A DNA stretch of 13,228 nt from an uncultured Oscillospiraceae bacterium (GTDB lineage: Bacteria > Bacillota > Clostridia > Oscillospirales > Oscillospiraceae). This document shows positions 1 to 7,331 of the stretch, in pieces. Location: contig CAKUND010000046.1 in the NCBI GenBank assembly GCA_934668295.1, positions 1 through 13,228 of the forward strand. The letters are read 5' to 3'. The stretch's first letter is position 1, and every line of letters starts with the position of its first letter. A program made the translations under genes and the position numbers. Under the pieces are notes generated by a model, which saw nothing but the letters and a program-made list of their open reading frames with translations, was not told the DNA's origin and did no database searches.

Positions 1-1677
1 GAGAAGCTCGGCCTGCTGCCCGAGGAGATCATCCCCTACGGCAAGACCCCGAAGATCGACTTCATCAAGGTCATGAACCGCCTGAAGGATAAGCCCGACG
101 GCAAGTTCATCGAAGTCACTGCCATTACCCCGACTCCGTTCGGCGAAGGCAAGTCCACCGTTTCCCTGGGCCTGATCGAAGGTCTCGGCAAGCTGGGTCT
201 GAACGTCGGCGGCGCGCTGCGTCAGCCCTCCGGCGGCCCGACCATGAACGTCAAGGGCACTGCGGCCGGCGGCGGCAACGCCCTTCTGATGCCGATGACC
301 GAGTTCTCCCTCGGCCTGACCGGCGATATCAACGACATTATGAACGCGCACAACCTGGCGATGGTCGCCCTGAACGCGCGTATGCAGCACGAGCGCAACA
401 ACAACGACGAGTGGCTGGCCAAGAAGGGCCTCAAGCGCCTCGACATCGACCCGAAGCGCGTCGAGATGGGCTGGGTCATGGACTTCTGCGCGCAGGGCCT
501 GCGCAACATCATCATCGGCATCGGCGGCCGTCTGGACGGTTACATGATGGAGTCCAAGTTCGGCATCGCCGTCGGCTCCGAGCTGATGGCCATTTTGGCC
601 GTCGCCCGTGACCTCAAGGATCTGCGTGAGCGTATCGGCAAGATCGTCGTCGCGTACTCCCGCAGCGGTGAGCCCGTCACCTGTGACGATCTCGAGGTCG
701 CAGGCGCAATGACCGCGTGGATGCGCAACACCATCAACCCCACCATGTGCTACTCCGTCGAGCATCAGCCGGTTCTCGTTCACGCCGGCCCGTTTGCCAA
801 CATCGCCATCGGCCAGTCCTCCGTCATTGCTGACCGTCTGGCTCTGAAGCTGTTCGACTACCACGTCACCGAGTCCGGCTTCGCTGCCGACATCGGCTTC
901 GAGAAGTTCTGGAACGTCAAGACCCGTCTGTCCGGCCTGACCCCGAACGTCTCCGTTCTGGTCGCGACCGTCCGCGCGCTCAAGATGCACGGCGGCGGCC
1001 CGAAGGTCACCCCGGGCGCACCCCTGCCGAAGGAATACACCGAGGAGAACCTCGAGCTTCTGGAAAAGGGCACCTGCAACCTGTTCCACCATGTGAACAC
1101 CATCAAGAAGTCCGGCATCAACCCGGTCGTCTGCATCAACCGCTTCTACACCGACACCGACGCGGAGATCGCCCTTCTCAAGAAGCTCTGCAAGGAGCAC
1201 GGCGTGCGCTGCGCGGAGTCCAACCACTGGCGTTACGGCGGCGAAGGCGCCATCGAGCTGGCCAAGACCGTTGTCGAAGCCTGCGAAGAGCCGGTCAACA
1301 TCAAGTTCCTGTACGACCTCGACATGCCGCTGCGTCAGCGCGTTGAGCTGATCGCCAAGGAAGTCTACGGCGCTGACGGCGTCGACTGGGCGCCTCTGGC
1401 CACGCAGAAGGCTGAGCGCTTCGAGTCTGACCCGAAGTACAAGGATTACTGCACCATGATGGTCAAGACCCACCTGTCCCTGTCCGACGACCCGACGAAG
1501 AAGGGCGTTCCCACCGGCTGGCGGCTCGCCATCCGCGACATTCTGGAGTATGGCGGCGCGAAGTTCCTCTGCCCGATGGCAGGCACCATCTCCATGATGC
1601 CCGGTACTGCCGCGAACCCGGCCTACCGCCGCATCGACGTCGACACCGAAACCGGCAAGGTCTCCGGTCTGTTCTGA
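1..1677 (+). CDS. fhs: Formate--tetrahydrofolate ligase, 5'-truncated by window edge
   Basis: The reading frame is open from base 1 and ends at TGA 1675-1677, giving 558 residues; roughly 20-25 N-terminal residues lie outside the window (family length about 556-580). The enzyme makes 10-formyl-THF from formate, THF and ATP in the cytoplasm, the entry step of the one-carbon (methyl) branch. Visible family signatures are the ATP-binding loop [11 protein letters not shown] near the N-terminus, [21 protein letters not shown] just after it, the [13 protein letters not shown] stretch mid-protein, and the ending KVSGLF. Several positions differ from textbook acetogen sequences (for example PSGGPTMNV in place of PSLGPVFGV), as expected of a divergent clostridial clade. 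It is first of three collinear folate genes and is separated from fchA by 83 nt holding a perfect palindrome. The family call is certain; physiological direction (formate use or release) cannot be read from sequence. Confidence 0.97.
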   Translation, partial: EKLGLLPEEIIPYGKTPKIDFIKVMNRLKDKPDGKFIEVTAITPTPFGEGKSTVSLGLIEGLGKLGLNVGGALRQPSGGPTMNVKGTAAGGGNALLMPMTEFSLGLTGDINDIMNAHNLAMVALNARMQHERNNNDEWLAKKGLKRLDIDPKRVEMGWVMDFCAQGLRNIIIGIGGRLDGYMMESKFGIAVGSELMAILAVARDLKDLRERIGKIVVAYSRSGEPVTCDDLEVAGAMTAWMRNTINPTMCYSVEHQPVLVHAGPFANIAIGQSSVIADRLALKLFDYHVTESGFAADIGFEKFWNVKTRLSGLTPNVSVLVATVRALKMHGGGPKVTPGAPLPKEYTEENLELLEKGTCNLFHHVNTIKKSGINPVVCINRFYTDTDAEIALLKKLCKEHGVRCAESNHWRYGGEGAIELAKTVVEACEEPVNIKFLYDLDMPLRQRVELIAKEVYGADGVDWAPLATQKAERFESDPKYKDYCTMMVKTHLSLSDDPTKKGVPTGWRLAIRDILEYGGAKFLCPMAGTISMMPGTAANPAYRRIDVDTETGKVSGLF

Positions 1678-1710
1678 TTCTGGAATCAGGAATATAGAAA
1701 CAAAACACCC

Positions 1711-1738
1711 GGCAGGCGGCGGATATCCGCCGCCTGCC
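1711..1738. repeat. Perfect 28-bp palindrome between fhs and fchA
   Basis: The 28 bases are exactly their own reverse complement (left arm ggcaggcggcgg, centre atat, right arm ccgccgcctgcc), so the transcript can form a 12-bp GC-rich stem with a 4-nt loop. The bases that follow are TTGCTGAAAATAAGG, without a U-tract, so it is not a classical intrinsic terminator. Lying 33 nt after the fhs stop and 22 nt before the fchA start, it more likely protects the fhs 3' end or sets relative expression within the operon. The structure is seen directly; the role is inferred. Confidence 0.8.
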
Positions 1739-1760
1739 TTGCTGAAAATAAGGAGTTATC

Positions 1761-2381
1761 ATGGATTATACGACAAGATCCTGCCGTGAATTCGTCACAG
1801 TGCTCGCTTCAAGCGAACCTGCCCCCGGCGGCGGCGGCGCATCCGCGCTGGTCGCCGCACTCGGCACGGCGCTGGGCAATATGGTCGGCTCTCTCACCGT
1901 CGGCAAAAAGAAATACGCCGATGTCGAGGCCGAGATCATTGCCCTGAAGGAAACATGCGACAAGCTCCAGACCGAGCTTCTCGATCAGGTCCCCGCCGAC
2001 GCAGAGGGCTTCATTCCCCTGTCCAAGGCCTACGGCATCCCCAAGGACGACCCCAGCCGCCCGGAGATCATGGAAAAGGCCACGATCACGGCCTGCCAGG
2101 TCCCGATGCACATCATGGAGCTGTGCTGCGAGTCCATCGAGGCGATCTCCGTCTTCGCCGCCAAGGGCTCCCGCCTCGCTGTCTCCGACGCGGGCTGCGG
2201 CGCAGCCATTGTGAAGTCTGCTTTGCAGGCAGCTTCTCTCAATGTCTTCATCAACACCAAGACGCTCCAGAACCGGGAGCTGGCCGAGGAAATGAACGCG
2301 AAATGTCTCGGCATGCTGGACAAATACGGCAAGCTGGCCGACGAGATCTTCGAGACCGTCAAGGCCGGGTTCTTTAAATAA
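1761..2381 (+). CDS. fchA: Methenyl-THF cyclohydrolase, FTCD cyclodeaminase-domain family (FchA)
   Basis: This 206-residue protein matches the formiminotransferase-cyclodeaminase C-terminal (FTCD_C) family in length and pattern. It has the N-terminal segment LASSEPAPGGGGASALVAALG, with the glycine run at residues 23-26, and is largely helical after that. In one-carbon clusters the stand-alone form acts as methenyl-THF cyclohydrolase, interconverting 10-formyl-THF and 5,10-methenyl-THF; formimino-THF cyclodeaminase is the alternative. Its place between fhs and folD favours the cyclohydrolase role, as does the loss of cyclohydrolase residues in the adjacent FolD. The ATG has a good Shine-Dalgarno (AAGGAG 1750-1755). 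The gene stops 15 nt before folD, and the two are surely co-transcribed. No histidine-degradation genes are nearby, which argues against a formimino-THF role. Confidence 0.9.
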   Translation: MDYTTRSCREFVTVLASSEPAPGGGGASALVAALGTALGNMVGSLTVGKKKYADVEAEIIALKETCDKLQTELLDQVPADAEGFIPLSKAYGIPKDDPSRPEIMEKATITACQVPMHIMELCCESIEAISVFAAKGSRLAVSDAGCGAAIVKSALQAASLNVFINTKTLQNRELAEEMNAKCLGMLDKYGKLADEIFETVKAGFFK

Positions 2382-2396
2382 GAAGGAGAGAGAAAT

Positions 2397-3275
2397 ATGG
2401 CAAAGTTACTGCTTGGCAAGGAAGTTACCGCTGCGATGAACGAAAAGCTGCAGGCACGTGTCGCAGCTCTGAAGGAAAAGGGCGTCAGCCCGAAGTTGGC
2501 CATCGTCCGCTGCGGCGAGAACCCGTCCGACCTGTCCTATGAAAAGGGCGCGACCGCCCGCGCGGAGCTCATCGGCGTGGAGGTTCAGAAGTTTGTCCTG
2601 CCCGAGGACGTGACCAAGGAAGCTCTCATCGCGCAGATCGAAGCGATCAACGCAGACGACTCCATCCACGGCTGCCTCATGTTCCGGCCTCTGCCGAAGC
2701 ATCTGAAAGCCGATCAGGACGAGATCTGCAACCATCTGGCCGCCTGCAAGGACGTGGACTGCATGACAGACCTCTCCAACGCCGGCGTCTTCACCGGCAA
2801 GAAGCTGGGCTTCGCCCCCTGCACCCCGCAGGCGTGCATGGAGATCCTGGACTACTACGGCATTGACTGCAAGGGTAAAAACGCCGTCGTCATCGGCCGC
2901 TCCCTCGTCGTCGGCAAGCCCGCCGCGATGATGCTCATGGCCAAGAACGCCACCGTCACCGTCTGCCACACCAAGACTGTCGATGTGGCCGGGATCGCCC
3001 GCAAGGCAGACATTCTTGTCTCCGCCGCAGGCGTTCTGAACAGTCTGACGAAGGACTACGTCTCCGAAAACCAGATCGTCATTGACGTCTCCATCAACTG
3101 GGATCCCGAGAAGGTCAACTCCAAGGGCGGCAAGGGCGCCATCGCGGGCGACGCTGTGTTCTCCGAGGTCGAGCCCATTGTCGGCGCGATCACGCCGGTT
3201 CCCGGCGGCGTCGGCTCCGTCACGACCTCCGTGCTCATCGGCCATGTGGTCGAGGCTGCCGAGCGCACGCTGTAA
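2397..3275 (+). CDS. folD: Methylenetetrahydrofolate dehydrogenase, FolD family (probably dehydrogenase only)
   Basis: The 292-residue protein has the FolD fold signatures: KDVDCM at 118-123, a Rossmann region with GKNAVVIGRSLVVGKPAA, NATVTVCHTKT, and TPVPGGVGSVTTS near the C-terminus. It oxidises or reduces 5,10-methylene-THF/methenyl-THF with NAD(P). Aligned without gaps to E. coli FolD from GENP (40-43) to G60, Tyr48 is kept but the catalytic lysine (E. coli K54, human K56) is Ala52; the nearest lysine is K50. The usual VQLPLP motif reads MFRPLP (95-100), so the active-site glutamine is Phe96. The aspartate of KDVD is kept (D121). This points to a dehydrogenase with little or no cyclohydrolase activity, complemented by fchA directly upstream. 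The start is supported by AAGGAG at 2383-2388, 8 nt upstream. The family is firm; monofunctionality is inferred from the substitutions. Confidence 0.93.
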   Translation: MAKLLLGKEVTAAMNEKLQARVAALKEKGVSPKLAIVRCGENPSDLSYEKGATARAELIGVEVQKFVLPEDVTKEALIAQIEAINADDSIHGCLMFRPLPKHLKADQDEICNHLAACKDVDCMTDLSNAGVFTGKKLGFAPCTPQACMEILDYYGIDCKGKNAVVIGRSLVVGKPAAMMLMAKNATVTVCHTKTVDVAGIARKADILVSAAGVLNSLTKDYVSENQIVIDVSINWDPEKVNSKGGKGAIAGDAVFSEVEPIVGAITPVPGGVGSVTTSVLIGHVVEAAERTL

Positions 3276-3289
3276 ACCGTTTTACCGTG

Positions 3290-3320
3290 CTGCCGCCGGT
3301 TTTCACCGGCGGCAGTTTTT
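3290..3320 (+). terminator. Intrinsic terminator after folD
   Basis: A perfect 11-bp GC-rich stem (3290-3300 pairing with 3305-3315, loop TTTC) is followed by TTTTT at 3316-3320. It lies 15 nt after the folD stop and only 18 nt before the next start codon, so it closes the folate operon while leaving no room for a new promoter ahead of the downstream gene. Confidence 0.9.
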
Positions 3321-3338
3321 CGAAGGGAGAGTGGAAGC

Positions 3339-4688
3339 ATGAAAGAAAAATTCAGAGCTCCGCAGACCGCCATCCGCTGGCTGTTTGCCGGGTTCACGCT
3401 GCTGTGCCTGCTGGCCGCGATCGTCAGCGCTATCTTATACGGCTGGACAGCTTCGGATGTATTCGAGGGCCTCGGCCGTATCTGCACGCAGTCCGGCCAG
3501 ACCGTCAAGAGCTATTTTGACAGCAGCTACGGCGGCTTCGGCGGAACGTTTTTGAATGTCGCGCTGGTCTGCGCCGTGTGTCTCGGGATCTACTGTCTGC
3601 CCGGCAGCAAGCTGGACGGCGTGTCCGTCCTCGCGTTTTTCCTGACGGCGGGCTTCTGCTTCTGGGGCACGACGATCCTCAATATCTGGTTCTCGTTCGC
3701 GGGCGTTCTGGTCTACTGTCTGGTCATGAAGAAAAAGCCCGGTGCGATGGCGAACGCCTTCCTGTTTTCTACGGGTCTGGCTCCGCTCATCACCGAGATG
3801 CTTTTCCGCTATCCCGGCGAGGCGTGGCACGGCTTTACGGGCCTCGGCATCGTTCTCGCGCTGGCGGTCGGCATTTTCATCGGCTTTATTTTCCCCGCTG
3901 TTCTGCCGCACAGCCCGCAGATGCACAAGGGCTATGATCTTTATAACGCGGCCGTGCCCATCGGCCTGATCGCGTTCTTCCTGCGCTCGCTTCTGTATAA
4001 GATCTTCACATCCGCGCCGCCCGCGTCGGAGAATGTCGGTCTGGCGGACAGCTTTGTCCCCGTCAGCGTCGGCTTCTGTCTGGTGGTGTTCGCGCTGGCT
4101 GTGATCTGGGGTCTTGCGCTCGGCGGCGCAAAGGAGTATGGCCGTCTTCTGCGCGATTCCGGCTATAACGTCGACTACGGCACGAAATACGGCTCCGGCG
4201 CGTCGATCCTGAACTTCGGCGTCTACGGGCTGTTCATCGTCCTGTATTATCTGCTCGTCGGTGCAAAGTGGAACGCCGCGACGCTGGGCTGCGTGTTCTG
4301 CATGGTCTGCTGCTGCTATAAGGGCAGCCACCCGGCCAACGTCTGGCCGATCATGGTGGGCTATGTCGCGGCAAGCTACATCGCGGAATTCGTCTGCGGC
4401 CTCACCGGCGCGGAGCATACGCTCATGGCAAACGCACAGGCCATCGTCATCGGCCTTTGCTTTGCGAACGGCCTGTCCCCTGTCACGGGCGTCTACGGCT
4501 GGCTGGCCGGCGTCGTATTCGGCATGATCCATTACACGTTCGTCACCTGCGTCCCGCTGCTGCACGGCGCGTTCTGCCTGTACAACGGCGGCTTCACAGC
4601 GGCGTTCACCTGCTTCCTGTTCATCCCCGTGCTGGAGCACTTCTGCAAAACAAAGCAGGAACGGAAGGAACTGAAAGCCGGAAAATGA
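3339..4688 (+). CDS. Multi-pass membrane protein, DUF1576-like, with internal duplication
   Basis: The protein has 449 residues and is very hydrophobic, with about 10-12 likely transmembrane segments and a short basic N-terminus. I recognise it from memory as a DUF1576-type protein, a family without assigned function. Its halves are related: MHKGYDLYNAA at 195-205 matches LLHGAFCLYNGG at 407-418, each flanked by long hydrophobic segments, and FLFSTGLAPLITEM in the first half echoes IGLCFANGLSPVTG in the second. Such twofold repeats are common in transporters and channels, but no substrate can be inferred. The ATG is preceded by AAGGGAG (3323-3329), directly after the folate-operon terminator. 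The gene is followed 21 nt later by a zinc-ribbon protein gene, probably in the same transcript. Confidence 0.75.
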   Translation: MKEKFRAPQTAIRWLFAGFTLLCLLAAIVSAILYGWTASDVFEGLGRICTQSGQTVKSYFDSSYGGFGGTFLNVALVCAVCLGIYCLPGSKLDGVSVLAFFLTAGFCFWGTTILNIWFSFAGVLVYCLVMKKKPGAMANAFLFSTGLAPLITEMLFRYPGEAWHGFTGLGIVLALAVGIFIGFIFPAVLPHSPQMHKGYDLYNAAVPIGLIAFFLRSLLYKIFTSAPPASENVGLADSFVPVSVGFCLVVFALAVIWGLALGGAKEYGRLLRDSGYNVDYGTKYGSGASILNFGVYGLFIVLYYLLVGAKWNAATLGCVFCMVCCCYKGSHPANVWPIMVGYVAASYIAEFVCGLTGAEHTLMANAQAIVIGLCFANGLSPVTGVYGWLAGVVFGMIHYTFVTCVPLLHGAFCLYNGGFTAAFTCFLFIPVLEHFCKTKQERKELKAGK

Positions 4689-4709
4689 CCGGCAGAAAGG
4701 AGCTGCGTC

Positions 4710-5027
4710 ATGTTTTACTGCGAAAACTGCTATCTTCTGAATGAGGATGACGTCTGCGCGTTCTGCGGCAGCAGGCTCACGCGCGGACCGAAACCGGACG
4801 ATTACTGCTTCATCGGCAACAAATGCTCGCCGTGGGCGGAAATGCTGCAGGGCATTCTGGAAGACGATCACATCCCCGTCATCGTCCGCCAATGGAGCCC
4901 GCGCACCGCGGCCTACACCGGTGAGGTCGGCACCCGGACAGACTTCTTCGTCCCCTATTCCGAGCTCGACCACGCCCGCCAGCTCGAGCAGGCCCTCATG
5001 GACAGCAGCTTCGAGCAGCCGGAATAA
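4710..5027 (+). CDS. Small zinc-ribbon protein with DUF2007-like domain
   Basis: This 105-residue soluble protein begins with a compact zinc-ribbon: C4-x2-C7 and C16-x2-C19, the second followed by Gly20. From about residue 33 the sequence fits the putative signal-transducing DUF2007 pattern: an N-terminal strand (YCFIGN), a helix (SPWAEMLQGILED), a strand (HIPVIVRQW), then FFVPYSELDHARQLEQAL, a strand and a final helix. That small alpha/beta fold is known in bacterial proteins of unknown role. AAAGGAG at 4696-4702 lies 7 nt before the ATG. Position after the DUF1576-like gene and before a strong terminator indicates one transcription unit, perhaps a regulatory or chaperone partner of the membrane protein; that link is speculation. 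Family assignment is by pattern only. Confidence 0.75.
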   Translation: MFYCENCYLLNEDDVCAFCGSRLTRGPKPDDYCFIGNKCSPWAEMLQGILEDDHIPVIVRQWSPRTAAYTGEVGTRTDFFVPYSELDHARQLEQALMDSSFEQPE

Positions 5028-5034
5028 GCACAAT

Positions 5035-5066
5035 GCCCCGCCGGATAAATCCGGCGGGGCGTTTTT
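5035..5066 (+). terminator. Intrinsic terminator closing the DUF1576/zinc-ribbon unit
   Basis: A perfect 11-bp stem (5035-5045 with 5050-5060, loop TAAA) is followed by GTTTTT at 5061-5066. It sits in the 51-nt gap between convergent genes. The minus-strand side lacks a good T-run, so it works best for the + strand. Confidence 0.92.
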
Positions 5067-5078
5067 GTGCGGTTCGGG

Positions 5079-7139
5079 TCAGATCTTCATCGCTGCCTCA
5101 TAGGCGCGCCAGACGACGGAGCGGAGGTTTCCGACGCGCAGGCAGTCGCCGACGAGCTGGACGTTCTTATGGCCCTTCTCCTCGATGAGCGGCGTGGAGA
5201 TATAGCCCGCGGAGGAAATAACGGTGTCGCACGGGATCTCGACAGACGTGCCGTCCTTTGCCGCGCAGACGATGGAGCCGTCCTTGACCTCGCGGAGCGT
5301 CGTCTCCAGATAGACGGGAACCTGCTTCCACGCGAACCACTCGCGCAGATACGAGCTGTTGGCAAGGCACACGCCCTTCTGGGACACCAGATCGTCCTTC
5401 ATCTCGACGATCGTGACGTCCTTGCCCTGCAGGGCAAGCTCATACGCGATCTCACAGCCGGTCAGACCGCCGCCCACGACGGCGATCTTTTCGCCCACCG
5501 GCGCGCCAAGCAGATATTCGCAGGCCTCGAGCATCTTCTCATGGCCGGGGACCTTCTTGAGCACGCGCGGGGTCGAGCCGGTAGCGATGATGACGGGGTC
5601 GGAGCCGAAGGACTCGATCTCTTTGACTTCGGTGTTCAGTCGGATCTCCACGCCGAGCTTTTCCATCTCCCGGCGGTACCACGTCAGAAGATCGCGGAGC
5701 TTGCCCTTATAGCTCTCGGACGAGGCCGCGATGAACGTGCCGCCGAGCACGCCGGACTTTTCATAAATAATGGGCTTGTGGCCGCGCAGCGTCAGCACGC
5801 GGGCGGCCTCCATGCCGCCGATGCCGCCGCCGACGATGTGGACGGTCTTCGGATCGTTCGTCTTTTTGATATAGTGCTTGTCCCACTGCATCATTTCGGC
5901 ATTGACCGCGCAGCGCGCCAGATGCAGAGAGTCGCTCAGATCCTGATCGTTCGGTACGCCCTTGTAGTGGCACATGTTGAAGCAGCCGTTGTGACAGAGG
6001 ATGCACGGACGGATATCGTCCTCGCGGTCCTCGAGCACCTTCGTGAACCACTCCGGGTCAGCCAGGAAATTGCGCGCGAAGCCCGCGCCGTCGAGCTTGC
6101 CCTCGGAAATGGACTTTGCCGCGGTCTCCAGCGTCATGCGGCCCGCGCAGACGACGGGGATGTCGACGAACTGCTTGATGTGCTCGACCTCCGCCAGATT
6201 GCAGTTTTCGGGCATGTACACCGGCGGATGCGCCCAGTACCACGCGTCATACGTGCCGTTGTCGCAGTTGAGCATGTCATAGCCCGCATCCTGCAGGAAT
6301 TTCGCGGCGATCTCGGACTCGGCCATGTCGCGGCCCGCCTCGACATACTCCTCGCCGGGCAGTGCGCCCTGCCGGAAGCCCTTGGTCTTCGAGACAACGG
6401 AATAGCGCAGCGACACCGGGAAATCCGGGCCGCAGGCGGCCTTGATGGCCTTGACGATCTCGGCAGCGAAGCGGTAGCGGTTTTCCAGACTTCCGCCATA
6501 CTCATCCGTGCGCTTGTTGACATAGTGGAGCGTGAACTGGTCGAGCAGATAGCCCTCATGGACAGCGTGGACTTCCACGCCGTCAACGCCCGCGTCCTTG
6601 AGCAGTTTGGAACTCTTGGCGAACGAGTCAATGAATTCCTGAATTTCCGCCTTCGTCATCTCGCGCGACGGCAGCTTGTCCGACCACCGGTTGGGCGACG
6701 GACTGGCCGAGGCCGTGATCTTGTCGAGATCCATGACCGGCTTCGACAGCACACGCAGCACGGGATTGTTATAGAGCTTTTCCATCATCTCGGACACGGT
6801 AAAGCTCCGGCCGAAGCCCGCCGTCAGCTGCACGAACAGCTTCGCGCCCGTCTTGTGGAATTCCGGCATCCACTTTGCCAGATCGTCGTACATTTTCTTG
6901 TTCTTGTGCAGCCACTGGCCGTACATCGGGTTATACACCGGCTGACAGCCGGGCAGGACAAGACCGGCGTTGTTTTTCGCGACCTCCAGAATGAAGCGCG
7001 CGCCGTCCTTGTCAAAGTGGTTCCATTCCATCCAGCCGAACAGGTCGGTGCCGCCCATGCTGGTGAGCACGATGCGGTTCTTGATCTCGACCTTGCCGAT
7101 CTTCCACGGCGTCAGCAAGGGCTTGTAGCTTTCCTTCAA
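5079..7139 (-). CDS. NADH:flavin oxidoreductase, enoate reductase/2,4-dienoyl-CoA reductase type
   Basis: The 686-residue protein has the three-part layout of clostridial enoate reductases (about 670 residues). First is an Old Yellow Enzyme FMN barrel (1 to about 375) with H191-A-V-H194 and TDEYGGSLENR. Next is an Fe-S motif, C379-x2-C382-x3-C386 with a later C410. Last is an FAD/NAD(P) module with GGGIGG at 437-442 and GGGLTG at 556-561. Such enzymes reduce activated C=C bonds of enoates, dienoyl-CoA, cinnamates or steroids with NADH; substrate cannot be inferred. The gap from C386 to C410 is 23 residues, against about 11 in E. coli FadH, and an extra C390 could be a ligand instead. The start is TTG at 7139, chosen because AGGGGAG (7147-7153) lies 7 nt upstream and the N-terminus YKPLLTPWKIGKVEIKNRIV fits the family. 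It is monocistronic and divergent from tcdA. Confidence 0.9.
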   Translation of the reverse strand: MKESYKPLLTPWKIGKVEIKNRIVLTSMGGTDLFGWMEWNHFDKDGARFILEVAKNNAGLVLPGCQPVYNPMYGQWLHKNKKMYDDLAKWMPEFHKTGAKLFVQLTAGFGRSFTVSEMMEKLYNNPVLRVLSKPVMDLDKITASASPSPNRWSDKLPSREMTKAEIQEFIDSFAKSSKLLKDAGVDGVEVHAVHEGYLLDQFTLHYVNKRTDEYGGSLENRYRFAAEIVKAIKAACGPDFPVSLRYSVVSKTKGFRQGALPGEEYVEAGRDMAESEIAAKFLQDAGYDMLNCDNGTYDAWYWAHPPVYMPENCNLAEVEHIKQFVDIPVVCAGRMTLETAAKSISEGKLDGAGFARNFLADPEWFTKVLEDREDDIRPCILCHNGCFNMCHYKGVPNDQDLSDSLHLARCAVNAEMMQWDKHYIKKTNDPKTVHIVGGGIGGMEAARVLTLRGHKPIIYEKSGVLGGTFIAASSESYKGKLRDLLTWYRREMEKLGVEIRLNTEVKEIESFGSDPVIIATGSTPRVLKKVPGHEKMLEACEYLLGAPVGEKIAVVGGGLTGCEIAYELALQGKDVTIVEMKDDLVSQKGVCLANSSYLREWFAWKQVPVYLETTLREVKDGSIVCAAKDGTSVEIPCDTVISSAGYISTPLIEEKGHKNVQLVGDCLRVGNLRSVVWRAYEAAMKI

Positions 7140-7198
7140 AACGATTCTCCCCTTTTCGTTTTTGATGCACGGATGCTTCCGCGTATCTGCTTATTTTC

Positions 7199-7227
7199 AG
7201 TTTAAACGAAAACCGGCCAAATGTCAC
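7199..7227 (-). promoter_or_regulatory. Candidate sigma-A promoter for the enoate-reductase-like gene
   Basis: Read on the minus strand: GTGACA (7222-7227), 17-bp spacer, TAAACT (7199-7204), giving 5/6 and 4/6 matches to consensus. It faces the flavoenzyme gene, about 60 bp upstream of its TTG start, and leaves a leader with no evident structure. Moderate support only. Confidence 0.5.
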
Positions 7228-7268
7228 GGTTTATTTTCACGAATCTGCCCAAAAGCGCCGCAAATCCC

Positions 7269-7297
7269 TTGACAGGCTTCGTCCATACACGTATGAT
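7269..7297 (+). promoter_or_regulatory. Sigma-A promoter for tcdA-yfcE
   Basis: TTGACA (7269-7274), a 17-bp spacer and TATGAT (7292-7297) make a near-perfect vegetative promoter. Transcription should start near 7304, giving a leader of under 30 nt before the ATG at 7332. Confidence 0.88.
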
Positions 7298-7331
7298 AAG
7301 CCTATAAATCTTATATGTAATCGAGGGTATT

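Noticed and set aside
1711..1738. The fhs-fchA palindrome as an intrinsic terminator
   Set aside because: No T-run follows on either side, and the next operon gene starts 22 nt later.
3435..5033. A 532-codon open frame on the minus strand opposite the membrane-protein and zinc-ribbon genes
   Set aside because: It spans two real genes and a ribosome-binding site, has a charged low-information composition and no family pattern.
5067..7205. A 712-codon open frame on the + strand opposite the flavoenzyme
   Set aside because: It is antisense to a gene with complete family motifs. The composition is typical of a GC-rich shadow frame (rich in R, L, A, D and H), and it has no recognisable domain.
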